This document shows positions 9,175 to 16,788 of a stretch of 54,237 nucleotides of DNA, in pieces (within the stretch, counting starts at the first letter, position 1; each line of letters opens with the position of its first letter). The notes beneath the pieces are model-generated. The model was not told where the DNA came from. It saw nothing but the letters and a program-made list of their open reading frames with translations, and did no database searches. This DNA is from an uncultured Clostridia bacterium (GTDB lineage: Bacteria; Bacillota; Clostridia; Christensenellales; Borkfalkiaceae). A program made the position numbers and the translations under genes. The DNA lies in the NCBI GenBank assembly GCA_947090365.1, contig CAMUNT010000003.1, forward strand, positions 1 to 54,237. The letters run 5' to 3'.

Positions 9175-9236
9175 TGTCTGTCACCTTTTTGCAATCTTTT
9201 GTTTGCAATTTGTTTATTGCTTGTTTTTTTCAGATA
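9175..9236 (-). pseudogene. Remnant 3' end of an XRE regulator gene
   Basis: Positions 9175-9214 are identical over 40 bp to 14456-14495, which is the last codons and stop of the XRE gene at 14462-14983 (ending KIAKR-stop). Looser similarity continues to about 9236. No HTH part remains. It looks like the tail of a former paralogous regulator upstream of the lipoprotein gene. Confidence 0.65.
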
Positions 9237-9296
9237 GTTTCCGTATTTTTATTCTAACATACAAATTCAGTTAAAACAATACCTCCGACAAAAAAC

Positions 9297-9390
9297 GTAC
9301 TGTTTTATCACGTATCTTAACTGCGTTAACGGCAAACCGACTTGGTTGCAAATCAAACGAATCGTACCGTTTTATCGCGTATCTTAATTG
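9297..9390 (-). repeat. Dispersed 68-70 bp repeat, inverted copy
   Basis: On the minus strand this reads as one full and one partial unit beginning GCAATTAAGATACGCG and GCAGTTAAGATACGTG, with the internal GTTTGATTTGC block. The same unit occurs in tandem at 24066-24218 and in a variant at 45044-45110. Confidence 0.6.
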
Positions 9391-9394
9391 CTGA

Positions 9395-9440
9395 AATATA
9401 AAGCACAGCGAACGGAAAATTCCGTTCGCTGTGTTATATT
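9395..9440. terminator. Terminator hairpin (copy 2 of a duplicated element)
   Basis: The stem CACAGCGAACGGAA / TTCCGTTCGCTGTG (9404-9433) with loop AA has the same stem as the ypeB terminator. It ends the leftward gene at 9457-10335. Confidence 0.7.
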
Positions 9441-9456
9441 ATGGGTCAATTTACTT

Positions 9457-10335
9457 TTACTGTACCTTGTAAACGTAAATGCAACTCCAACTGTAATGAT
9501 TAAATATTACTCCGCCGATTTCAGTTCCCGTATCTTCTACAGGAAACCCGCAGCTATACCCCGTCATCGAAACCACTACATTGCCATTATATGTTCCGTA
9601 ATATTTATGAATTATTATTCCGTCCAATAAATCATCGGGATATTTATCAATCTGACTTAAAAACGCCTGTTTTAACTCGATTTTAGTTCCCGCACTTAAT
9701 TTTTGAGTAGGCGGTTCATACATACCGCTGTACGGATTTTCCACGTCGGTATTTCGATCATTAACATAACAGGCAATGCTCTTTAAATCGTTTTCGTTGA
9801 GTAACTCTTTTTCATACGCTTTTTCTATTCTGTATATTCTACCCGCGGTAACCGAGTCGTCGACTCTTTCGGGATAATGATATACCCAAATTCCATATAA
9901 CCTAAGCTTTGGAAATATTACTCCGTTAAGATTTATATCTTCTTCCGCTTCGTCGTAATTTCCGTTTTGATCGCCAAGCGTAATTACGATATTGCCGTCA
10001 TACGTTCCGTAATATTTTAATACTTTCGTGTCTTCGGTCTGAAACCCGTATTCTTCTATAATTTTGTTTTGAATATCCTCACTCAACTGTTCAGTCGGCT
10101 CTTTGTAAAGCCCGCTGTAAGGGTTAGCTTCGATGTCAAGCCATTCGTAGTATCCGCAGGCAATACTCTTTAAATCAAATTCGTCAATCCAACCCATTCT
10201 ATGTGCATAGGCTAAATTGTATATATCGCCTTCGACTGTTGAGCCGTTACCGGAATTATTACCGCAACCGACAAAAGCAAAAGCAATACAAATTACAGAT
10301 ACAAGTGAAAGTAAACCTGTTACAAACTTCTTCAT
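9457..10335 (-). CDS. Lipoprotein with two DLKSIAC/YYGTYNGN domains
   Basis: Unrecognised lipoprotein of 292 residues, lipobox FVGC with Cys24. It consists of two tandem copies of the domain seen once at 8408-9121: residues about 37-160 (DLKSIACGYYEW, NPYSGLY, YYGTYDGNIVI, IWVYHY) and about 165-292 (DLKSIACYVND, NPYSGMY, YYGTYNGNVVV, IYVYKVQ). The conserved core is DLKSIAC - NPYSG - LS...KI - YYGTYNGN - GVIF - VY. The ribosome site is GGAGG. It probably acts outside the cell as a binding protein, but nothing in the sequence shows the ligand. Confidence 0.8.
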   Translation of the reverse strand: MKKFVTGLLSLVSVICIAFAFVGCGNNSGNGSTVEGDIYNLAYAHRMGWIDEFDLKSIACGYYEWLDIEANPYSGLYKEPTEQLSEDIQNKIIEEYGFQTEDTKVLKYYGTYDGNIVITLGDQNGNYDEAEEDINLNGVIFPKLRLYGIWVYHYPERVDDSVTAGRIYRIEKAYEKELLNENDLKSIACYVNDRNTDVENPYSGMYEPPTQKLSAGTKIELKQAFLSQIDKYPDDLLDGIIIHKYYGTYNGNVVVSMTGYSCGFPVEDTGTEIGGVIFNHYSWSCIYVYKVQ

Positions 10336-10408
10336 AAACGCCTCCTTCTTTTTATGTTTTTAGTATATCATTTGTTTTAGCTATTTTCAATGGATATATG
10401 AAATTTTT

Positions 10409-10515
10409 TTAATCTGACAAAAACTCGCAGTACCGTTCATAAAGCGAAGCAAGCTGTTCCATAGTCGTTAACCCCTTGCCGATTGCAACCTTAAAATACT
10501 TCCCGCCGATCGCTT
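10409..10515 (-). pseudogene. Orphan C-terminal end of a Hint-domain protein gene
   Basis: Reading leftward from 10513, about 34 codons (AIGGKYFKVAIGKG ... ERYCEFLSD, stop at 10409-10411) match the last residues of the metzincin-Hint protein. Positions 10440-10515 are identical to 6102-6177 over 76 bp, including silent sites. The fragment starts right after the stop of the gene at 10521-12260 and is shifted in frame relative to it, so it is an untranslated scar. Confidence 0.85.
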
Positions 10516-10520
10516 TTTGT

Positions 10521-12260
10521 TTAATAGAACAAATTCATATCACCTAAAACGACGCGCCCTTTGTTGGTTTCACTGTTTGCCGTAATACTGTATACTTCGA
10601 ATTTAATTCCGTTTGTAGCAACGGGGAACGTCATATAGTAATTATCCATATAATCTTTTGCCGTCGTTACGGACACAGGGCTAAAATCGTGCAACTCCTG
10701 CCACTTGCCGTTTTCGTCTTTATAATAAAGCTTAATGTGCGATATAACTCCCTCTTTACTGCTCCACCTCGAAATATCAAAGTTAAATGCTTTAACGTTG
10801 ATGTCAAAGTTCATTTCAAGATATGCAAGCCCTGCGCCTTGCCTGTTTGCGGATAAAACAAGATATTTATCTTCTATGTACCCGCATCTCAATCTTTTCG
10901 TTCCGACTTTGAAGCCGTTTGCCGTCGTTATGTCTGCGGTTTTATCATAAAAATAATATTGCCCTTGCCCGTTTTCATTTACAAAATCTTTTGAGAAATC
11001 AGAAGGTCTTATAAGCTGATTGCTGTCTTTAACTGTATAGTAAATCACTCCTGAAAAAAATGTATCCAGCAAATCAGCATCCATACAACAAACGGCGGTC
11101 TTACTCAAATTAGTTTTAATATAAAAAAACGTTTGATTTATTTCTTGCCCATCACGATCGATTCCTTGCCATTTTTCGTATCCGTATATATTAACATAAT
11201 GATTCCCAAGTTCGCCAGGCCCTCCTCTGCTTACATAGACGGTAGCTGGAATACCTTTATCAATTGACTTAATAATTCTATTTGTTTTCATTGTTTTACT
11301 TACAAATAAATTACCAATCCAAGATGCTGATATTTGCTGATCCAAATTATAATATTTTTCCATTAAAATATTAAAACCTTTAACATATGCATCGGGTGTG
11401 GTTATTGTATCTTTTTCGTCACCAGATGCAAATGTATTTGCTATCTCCGAAACTGCTTTACTATTGCTGTTCCACCACTCTTGATGCGTTTCCGTATTCT
11501 GAAATACATGATACGCTAAGGTTATCCTATTTGCAGAATTTGTAGGATCATTTATTATTGACGTGTAGCCTAAATATCTTGAAAAATAGTCTAAAACTCC
11601 AATCATAGCAAGCGGTCCGCAACCCCCATAACTGCTTTCGATCCCAGACTTGCTTATTGCTGTATTAATATCTTCTTCCGGAAAATCCGGCCCATTAACT
11701 TCAACCGGCACGTTACTGATTGATTTTTTTATGCTTGGTAAAGTCCCCCAAGTCGAATTATAGTACTTTAAGTCCAAATAAATTTTTTTTGTGTTATGAA
11801 CAACTATATCCGAACTATCCCATTTCCATTTAGCTCTTAATTCAATATTTTCATTTACTACGTCGTTACTAAAATTCCATTCTTCATTTTCTGTCGTATA
11901 CCAACCTTCAAATTCACACTTACTTCTTTTAATTCTCGTTGAATCGGGTTCTGACAAAAAAGAACCAGCACTTATTGTTTGTTGAAATGTCATTACACCT
12001 TCGTACTTTCCGCCATTACAATCAAAAGTAACAATACAAACAGAATCATTTACTTCTGCTTCTGTTGACGCAAATTCCGCTCTTGCTAATTTTTTAGCTT
12101 TTTTATTTTGCTCCTCAGTATTTTCATACGTTTCAAAACTATCAACTTCATTATAATTAATGTCTTTTGCTTCAATGACGCCTGAAACGGCACCTATATT
12201 TAAACAAATGAACCCCATTACGGATATTAGTAAGCTACATATAATTTTTTTCATAATCAT
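10521..12260 (-). CDS. Secreted protein with C39-like cysteine-protease-type domain
   Basis: A 579-residue exported protein with a signal peptide at about 4-30. Residues 76-146 form a Flg_new/InlB-like repeat (VTFDCNGGKYEG, FEGWYTT, LRAKW). Residues about 200-410 resemble a papain-fold C39-type peptidase: GGCGPLAMIGVLDYF places the nucleophile at Cys214, GNHYVNIYGYEKW the His at 354, and YIKTN a possible third residue at Asn384. The last 170 residues are predicted beta-rich. Catalytic assignment is from motif shape only. The GTGGAGG site lies 5 nt before the ATG. A Hint-gene scar directly follows the stop, suggesting this coding sequence replaced the front of an older Hint-protein gene. Confidence 0.75.
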   Translation of the reverse strand: MIMKKIICSLLISVMGFICLNIGAVSGVIEAKDINYNEVDSFETYENTEEQNKKAKKLARAEFASTEAEVNDSVCIVTFDCNGGKYEGVMTFQQTISAGSFLSEPDSTRIKRSKCEFEGWYTTENEEWNFSNDVVNENIELRAKWKWDSSDIVVHNTKKIYLDLKYYNSTWGTLPSIKKSISNVPVEVNGPDFPEEDINTAISKSGIESSYGGCGPLAMIGVLDYFSRYLGYTSIINDPTNSANRITLAYHVFQNTETHQEWWNSNSKAVSEIANTFASGDEKDTITTPDAYVKGFNILMEKYYNLDQQISASWIGNLFVSKTMKTNRIIKSIDKGIPATVYVSRGGPGELGNHYVNIYGYEKWQGIDRDGQEINQTFFYIKTNLSKTAVCCMDADLLDTFFSGVIYYTVKDSNQLIRPSDFSKDFVNENGQGQYYFYDKTADITTANGFKVGTKRLRCGYIEDKYLVLSANRQGAGLAYLEMNFDINVKAFNFDISRWSSKEGVISHIKLYYKDENGKWQELHDFSPVSVTTAKDYMDNYYMTFPVATNGIKFEVYSITANSETNKGRVVLGDMNLFY

Positions 12261-12289
12261 TTATTCCTCCACATTTGTATACATAAAAA

Positions 12290-13195
12290 TTAATAAGAAA
12301 TTGGTTTGAATTTTAAATATAAATTTTCTTTTAATTCTTCGTTTTTATAAAATTCAATTGTCGGATAAGGTTCGTCGTAATAAAAATCGAAATTCCTTTT
12401 GAAGTATAAATTTTCGTGTTCGTATTCCATAACCCCATAATATGATGCGGTTGTCAGGCGATAACTGCACTCCGAAATTTTTACGTCAATATCAAAGGCT
12501 TTGCTCCCGTCAAACAATTTCACTTCAAAACTGCAATACCTTACGTTGTCTGCGTCGTCTGCTCTGAAACAGTGGTTTTCTATTACGTTTATCCCGTTTG
12601 CCTTATCGTATTCCTCTTTGGATATCGGTTTTATATCGTATTGCATTTTAGTAAATATCTCGTTTTCAATTTTTCCGAAAGTTTCAAACACCCCTTCTAT
12701 ATTGTGAACGCAGAGCGCTCCGAACCCCTTCTTTTGCTCATTGGTATTTTTTTGGATAAGCGTTATTTCAGAGTAAGGGATTCCGTAAAAAAGACGCATA
12801 CTGTATTCGGTGTTTTTGTCTTCCGCAACGTATTTTACCGTTCCGTCATAAATATTTTTTTGTTTTGAACTGCTAATATCGGACACTGTTGCCGGAACAT
12901 AATCCGACTTACTGTCATCATATAAAAACAGTTCAAAATTGTAATAAACATTATTTTCTTTGTTTTTGCTGTCATTTTTTATGACGTTGATTGCGTTTGC
13001 GCTTTCAAATTCTTGTTTATCTATCGGGCTAATAACGAATTTTACTTTTATAAATTCATTATCAGTTTTTTCAAAAGATTCATACGCGCCAACCGCAAAC
13101 GGTTTGATTTTGTCAGAAGAATTATTACAACCGACTATTGCAATCACTGAAAAAAGCAATACCGTAAATAATATTCCGCATAAAAGTCTTTTCAT
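12290..13195 (-). CDS. Lipoprotein with two INVIKND-type domains
   Basis: Unrecognised lipoprotein of 301 residues, lipobox IVGC with Cys23. It contains two related domains: about residues 35-155 (AVGAYESFE, ISPIDKQEFESANAINVIKND, NNVYYNFELFLYD) and about 165-301 (IKPISKEEYDKANGINVIEN, VRYCSFEVKLFDG). A single-domain relative is the next gene upstream (13249-13746). The pattern of one- and two-domain members parallels the other lipoprotein family in this island. Mature parts should face outside; no enzymatic motif is visible. Confidence 0.8.
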   Translation of the reverse strand: MKRLLCGILFTVLLFSVIAIVGCNNSSDKIKPFAVGAYESFEKTDNEFIKVKFVISPIDKQEFESANAINVIKNDSKNKENNVYYNFELFLYDDSKSDYVPATVSDISSSKQKNIYDGTVKYVAEDKNTEYSMRLFYGIPYSEITLIQKNTNEQKKGFGALCVHNIEGVFETFGKIENEIFTKMQYDIKPISKEEYDKANGINVIENHCFRADDADNVRYCSFEVKLFDGSKAFDIDVKISECSYRLTTASYYGVMEYEHENLYFKRNFDFYYDEPYPTIEFYKNEELKENLYLKFKPISY

Positions 13196-13248
13196 AATAC
13201 CCCGCCCCCTTTTTCATTTACTATTTCTCCTTTTGTTTAATTTATATC

Positions 13249-13746
13249 TTAGTTATTTATATAATGAAACATCCATTTAACTTCACGATATTGTTCGTTA
13301 TCTTTTAAACCGTAATAAAAATATGAATAATTTTCTCCATTGTAAATAAAACTGGCACTTCGTTTTATTAATTCGTTTTCCCATTCATATACGATTTCGC
13401 AGATATAAGTTCCGGGAGTTCCCAAACTGTATTTTAAATCTACTATCTCTGCCTGAATATATTTATCTTTGTTTTTGTCGTAGAAAAACAATTCAAAGCT
13501 GTAATAAACGTTGTTTTCTTTACTTTTGCTATCGTTTTTTATTACGTTAATTCCGTCGGCGCGTTCGTATTCCTCTTGTGTTATCGGCTGCATTATTAAT
13601 TTTGCTTTTACAAAAAGCTCTCCTTCCATCTCATACGTTTCGTACGTACCTGCCGTAAACAGTTCGATTTTCGGTAAACACCCCGCTATTGCCGTCACAG
13701 AAAAAAGCAATACCGACAATAAAATTCCACATAAAAATTTTTTCAT
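13249..13746 (-). CDS. Lipoprotein with one INVIKND-type domain
   Basis: Lipoprotein of 165 residues, lipobox IAGC with Cys23. The mature part contains FTAGTYETYE, MQPITQEEYERADGINVIKND and NNVYYSFELFFYD, clearly paralogous to both halves of the protein at 12290-13195. The leader shares about 75 bp of near-identical sequence (13744-13818 with 9119-9193) with the coiled-coil lipoprotein gene, although the proteins belong to different families, pointing to exchange of coding parts behind a common promoter. Function unknown. Confidence 0.8.
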   Translation of the reverse strand: MKKFLCGILLSVLLFSVTAIAGCLPKIELFTAGTYETYEMEGELFVKAKLIMQPITQEEYERADGINVIKNDSKSKENNVYYSFELFFYDKNKDKYIQAEIVDLKYSLGTPGTYICEIVYEWENELIKRSASFIYNGENYSYFYYGLKDNEQYREVKWMFHYINN

Positions 13747-13829
13747 AAAAACACCCCTTTTTACCGATTTTCTTTTATTATATCATATGATTTACAAGTT
13801 ATCTGTAACGTCTTTGTATAATTAATATT

Positions 13830-13886
13830 TTATACTTTTGCAAACGTCCCATCTGCGTTATAAAAAAGTACGGTGACTTTTACTGC
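13830..13886 (-). pseudogene. Remnant C-terminal end of a paralogue of the neighbouring secreted protein
   Basis: Leftward translation from 13886 gives AVKVTVLFYNADGTFAKV and a stop at 13830-13832, which resembles the end of the intact protein just upstream (KLSATILFNADGKAV). It has no start or N-terminal region, so it is a 3' scar in the same style as those at 9175 and 10409. Confidence 0.6.
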
Positions 13887-13897
13887 TCGCCTTTATA

Positions 13898-14377
13898 TTA
13901 AACAGCTTTTCCGTCAGCGTTAAATAGTATTGTAGCGCTGAGTTTTTCATTCCACGAGGCGCTGTCTATTTTATAATACGCCCGTCCTTTCCAATAGCTT
14001 TGTTTACCGTTCGTCTGATAAACCGCACTTATCGTATTGCCTTGATCTAAATCATAAATATAGTTGCTTGCAACCAACGTCATTTCGGTATAGCTTTCCC
14101 GATACGTATCGGACCTGTACAATTCCACGTGAACCATTACAATAGAAGGAAAAAGCGTAAACTTATTTTTCACCGAAAACCATACCTGACCGTTGCCACC
14201 GTTAAGCGAAAAATTTAAATCGGTATAGATCCCTTGTGGTACAATTTCCTCATTTACGTTTACAACATAATCTTTTTTTACTGTCTCGGCTTTTGTGCTT
14301 TTAACGTTAAACGACAAACACATCACCACCGACAATAACAACAAGACAGATATTGCCACTTTTTTTATTTTTGCCAT
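13898..14377 (-). CDS. Small secreted protein of unknown function
   Basis: A 159-residue protein with a good signal peptide (about 1-31, cleavage near STKA-ET). The mature part is rich in aromatic and polar residues and looks beta-sheet-like, for example NGGNGQVWFSV and SYWKGRAYYKID. I recognise no family. The start follows a very G-rich site (AAAGGGGGGGG). It lies downstream of the XRE regulator, in the same direction, separated by a weak hairpin, so it may be the regulator's target or partner. A degraded tail of a paralogue follows it. Confidence 0.7.
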   Translation of the reverse strand: MAKIKKVAISVLLLLSVVMCLSFNVKSTKAETVKKDYVVNVNEEIVPQGIYTDLNFSLNGGNGQVWFSVKNKFTLFPSIVMVHVELYRSDTYRESYTEMTLVASNYIYDLDQGNTISAVYQTNGKQSYWKGRAYYKIDSASWNEKLSATILFNADGKAV

Positions 14378-14461
14378 AAGCCCCCCCCTTTAAATAAAAA
14401 TATCGAGTGCAGAAAAAATCTTCCGCACTCTTATTTTAACATAGCCTTTGTTATTTGTCTG

Positions 14462-14983
14462 TCACCTTTTTGCAATCTTTTGTTTGCAATTTGTTCTTTT
14501 TGCCCGTTTTTTCCTTTTAATTATTATTAAAGTCACAAACGTTATAAATACCGCCAAAGCAACTATGCCTACTGCCAGAAAAATAATACCCGCATAGTCC
14601 ACTGAATGCGAAGTGCTCGTCCACACACCGCTTTCGTTGGGTGAGATTGTGACGTATGCCGCAATACCGCATGCAATTATGCAAAGCGCAAGCAAAACCA
14701 GCCCCGCAACCGTTATCAAGATATTTATAGTTTTTGACGTTGTCTCTTTTTCCGTAACAGCAGTGTCGGGAAGCGTTATTGCTTCATTTTCGTCAAAAAA
14801 GTACGCGCTTTCAACGCCGAAAAACTCGCATAAATACTTCAAGTTTTCCATTGACGGTTGCATTGCGTTTGTTTCCCATTTGGATACCGTTTGACGCGAC
14901 ACCCCAAGCTTCTCCGCCAGCTTTTCCTGCGAGACGCTTTTCTGCTTCCTCAAATTATAAATTTTTTCCCCGATACTTTCCAT
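14462..14983 (-). CDS. XRE-family regulator with two membrane segments
   Basis: A 173-residue protein. Residues 4-60 are a Cro/CI helix-turn-helix (KIYNLRKQKSVSQEKLAEKL, SRQTVSKWE). A linker leads to two hydrophobic segments (about 88-112 and 129-155), and the C terminus is Lys/Arg-rich. Such membrane-tethered regulators usually sense envelope or peptide signals; the ligand here is unknown. There is no Shine-Dalgarno: TAAAAT lies exactly 6 nt before the ATG, so the mRNA may be leaderless. Forty bases of its 3' end recur as a scar at 9175-9214. Confidence 0.85.
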   Translation of the reverse strand: MESIGEKIYNLRKQKSVSQEKLAEKLGVSRQTVSKWETNAMQPSMENLKYLCEFFGVESAYFFDENEAITLPDTAVTEKETTSKTINILITVAGLVLLALCIIACGIAAYVTISPNESGVWTSTSHSVDYAGIIFLAVGIVALAVFITFVTLIIIKRKKRAKRTNCKQKIAKR

Positions 14984-14989
14984 AATTCA

Positions 14990-15018
14990 ATTTTAACAGA
15001 TAAAAGCGTAAAAAGCAA
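14990..15018 (-). promoter_or_regulatory. Promoter of the XRE gene, leaderless type
   Basis: Minus-strand TTGCTT (15013-15018), 17-nt spacer, TAAAAT (14990-14995), then TGAATT and the ATG. Transcription would start at or next to the start codon. The -35 match is modest. Confidence 0.5.
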
Positions 15019-15035
15019 TATGTAATTTAAAAAAT

Positions 15036-15061
15036 CGACGGGCGGATGTTACCGCCCGTCG
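15036..15061. terminator. Terminator of the pssA operon
   Basis: Ten-base-pair perfect stem CGACGGGCGG/CCGCCCGTCG with a 6-nt loop, followed leftward by ATTTTTTAAA. It ends the flippase-psd-pssA transcript. Confidence 0.85.
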
Positions 15062-15113
15062 CATTTATTATCTGTGATATACGTTTTATTTGTCAGTCGG
15101 TTAAGCGGAACGC

Positions 15114-15827
15114 TTAAAACCCTGTGGGAAGCAGGTCGAAAATCTGATTGATGCTTCCGTCTATAACGAAGATATTTACCATAAGCAAACTGACGCACAG
15201 CGCGGTTACTATCGAAATAGTTACTATTAATCCCTTTACGCCGAGCTTTACCATTCTGAATCTGAAAACCATTAAAAAGGACATAAGCAGGTAGAAGAAG
15301 CACACTATGCACTTTGGAACTATCGTGCCCGCTATTCCGCCGAGATTGCGGAACATTACCGCAACGAGATAGAAAACGGGCAGACCTATTGCCGAGTTGG
15401 TTACGGGAAGCCCCTCGCAAGAGGTTCTTCTGCCCGCGGTCGGGTCTTGCAGTCTTTTATCCTCTTCGACGTCGTAATAAGCAAGACGGCACACCGCGCA
15501 AAGCACGTAAATTACGAAAGGAATTATGAAATACCACTCGTGCATGCCCATTCCGAAGCCTATCATTACGGGCGCAACGCCGAACGCTATTACGTCGCTT
15601 AACGAATCAATTCTGGAACCGAACGCCTTATCGTCGGGCGTGCGGTTTTTGAGAGTGCGCGCAACGGCTCCGTCGAAAGCATCGCAGACGCCCGACACCC
15701 ACAGGCAGATTATTCCGCCGAAAAACGGATAACCCACAACCGAAAGCGCCATTCCTATTATTGCCGAAATTATCGACATATAAGTTAGTATTACGCCGTA
15801 ATGCCAGAAACCTACAAATTTTTTCAT
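15114..15827 (-). CDS. pssA: CDP-diacylglycerol--serine O-phosphatidyltransferase
   Basis: Makes phosphatidylserine from CDP-diacylglycerol and L-serine at the membrane. The 237-residue protein has the CDP-alcohol phosphotransferase signature DG-x2-AR-x8-G-x3-D-x3-D, seen as DAFDGAVAR then GSRIDSLSD (about residues 48-77), and several hydrophobic segments. The start follows AGAGGTAAGAG. It lies downstream of psd, so the pair gives phosphatidylethanolamine. The order flippase-psd-pssA, all leftward, suggests one transcript. Confidence 0.92.
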   Translation of the reverse strand: MKKFVGFWHYGVILTYMSIISAIIGMALSVVGYPFFGGIICLWVSGVCDAFDGAVARTLKNRTPDDKAFGSRIDSLSDVIAFGVAPVMIGFGMGMHEWYFIIPFVIYVLCAVCRLAYYDVEEDKRLQDPTAGRRTSCEGLPVTNSAIGLPVFYLVAVMFRNLGGIAGTIVPKCIVCFFYLLMSFLMVFRFRMVKLGVKGLIVTISIVTALCVSLLMVNIFVIDGSINQIFDLLPTGF

Positions 15828-15853
15828 CTCTCTTACCTCTTGCAGTTAAAGTG

Positions 15854-15893
15854 GTTTGCGTTTGCGAAGCAAACGCAAACAGGGTGCACCCTG
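15854..15893. repeat. Two abutting perfect palindromes between psd and pssA
   Basis: GTTTGCGTTTGC-gaa-GCAAACGCAAAC (15854-15880) is immediately followed by CAGGGTGCACCCTG (15880-15893). Close by, the end of psd is partly duplicated: CTGAATTTTACTGC occurs at 15908 and again at 15943. The palindromes lie in the mRNA between two co-directional genes and could form RNA hairpins or protein sites. Confidence 0.7.
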
Positions 15894-15939
15894 TTTGCTG
15901 AATTAAACTGAATTTTACTGCTAATTCTCTATCTGATTT

Positions 15940-16788
15940 TTACTGAATTTTACTGCCTATCCTTTCTCCGTATTTCACGACGGTTTCGAAATTGTTACGC
16001 GTATTTACCGAGATTTCGTCATCGGTTTTTGCAACGCCTTTTTTCAAAAGCACGATTACGGTCGAACCGCCGAACTCGAACCAGCCCTTTACCTCACCGC
16101 GTCCGAACTGCTTTTTGCCGTTATTCACTATGCGCCCGACGAACATCGCGCCGACTTCCATTTGCAGGGCGTCGCCGAAGTTATCGGTATGCAGAAGGGT
16201 ATATTCACGGCAGTTTTCGGCGAAAACCCTGCGCTTTTCAAGCGCTTCTGGCTGAACGGTATGAAGCTTCCCGTTAAGAAAAACAGAAGGCTCTGCCGTT
16301 CCGCCGTCAAAAAAACAGTATCTGTGGTAATCGGTGACGTCAAGTCTGAAAATAAGGCATATACCGCCCTCGAACTCCTTCGCAAGCTCTTCGTTACGCA
16401 AAAGCGTATTCAAAGAATAATCGAAGCTTTTTACGCGAAAAACGCTGTTTTCGTCTATATCGAAAGCCGTCAGCTTTGCGTCGCAGGGAGCTATAAGCGC
16501 GGTCGGCTCGCGGTCGACCGGTCTGTTTTCGGGTTTGATTTCACGGCGGAAGAACTCGTTGAACGAACGGTATTTTACCGCCTTGTACTGCGACGTATCT
16601 ATTCCGTTCCGTTTTACGAATTTTTTGATTTTGCCCTTTGACAGGCGCGAATTCATATAGCTTGCATAGACGTTCGCAATTCCCCTCGTCGCGCAAAGCT
16701 TTAAAATGCCCGCGCCAAACTTGTTGCAGTAAAGAAATTTAACGCCCTTGGACGGCTGTTTTTTGCTTAAATCAAGCCTTTCTCTCAT
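15940..16788 (-). CDS. psd: Phosphatidylserine decarboxylase proenzyme
   Basis: Converts phosphatidylserine to phosphatidylethanolamine. The 282-residue proenzyme carries the self-cleavage site as GGST (residues 240-243 within FEFGGSTVIVLL), where the Ser becomes the pyruvoyl group. Other family blocks are FNEFFRREIKPENRP (about 76-90) and DVTDYHRYCFFDGG (about 150-163). Its ATG overlaps the stop of the upstream flippase gene (ATGA), implying coupled translation. Length fits the larger bacterial Psd form. Confidence 0.93.
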   Translation of the reverse strand: MRERLDLSKKQPSKGVKFLYCNKFGAGILKLCATRGIANVYASYMNSRLSKGKIKKFVKRNGIDTSQYKAVKYRSFNEFFRREIKPENRPVDREPTALIAPCDAKLTAFDIDENSVFRVKSFDYSLNTLLRNEELAKEFEGGICLIFRLDVTDYHRYCFFDGGTAEPSVFLNGKLHTVQPEALEKRRVFAENCREYTLLHTDNFGDALQMEVGAMFVGRIVNNGKKQFGRGEVKGWFEFGGSTVIVLLKKGVAKTDDEISVNTRNNFETVVKYGERIGSKIQ

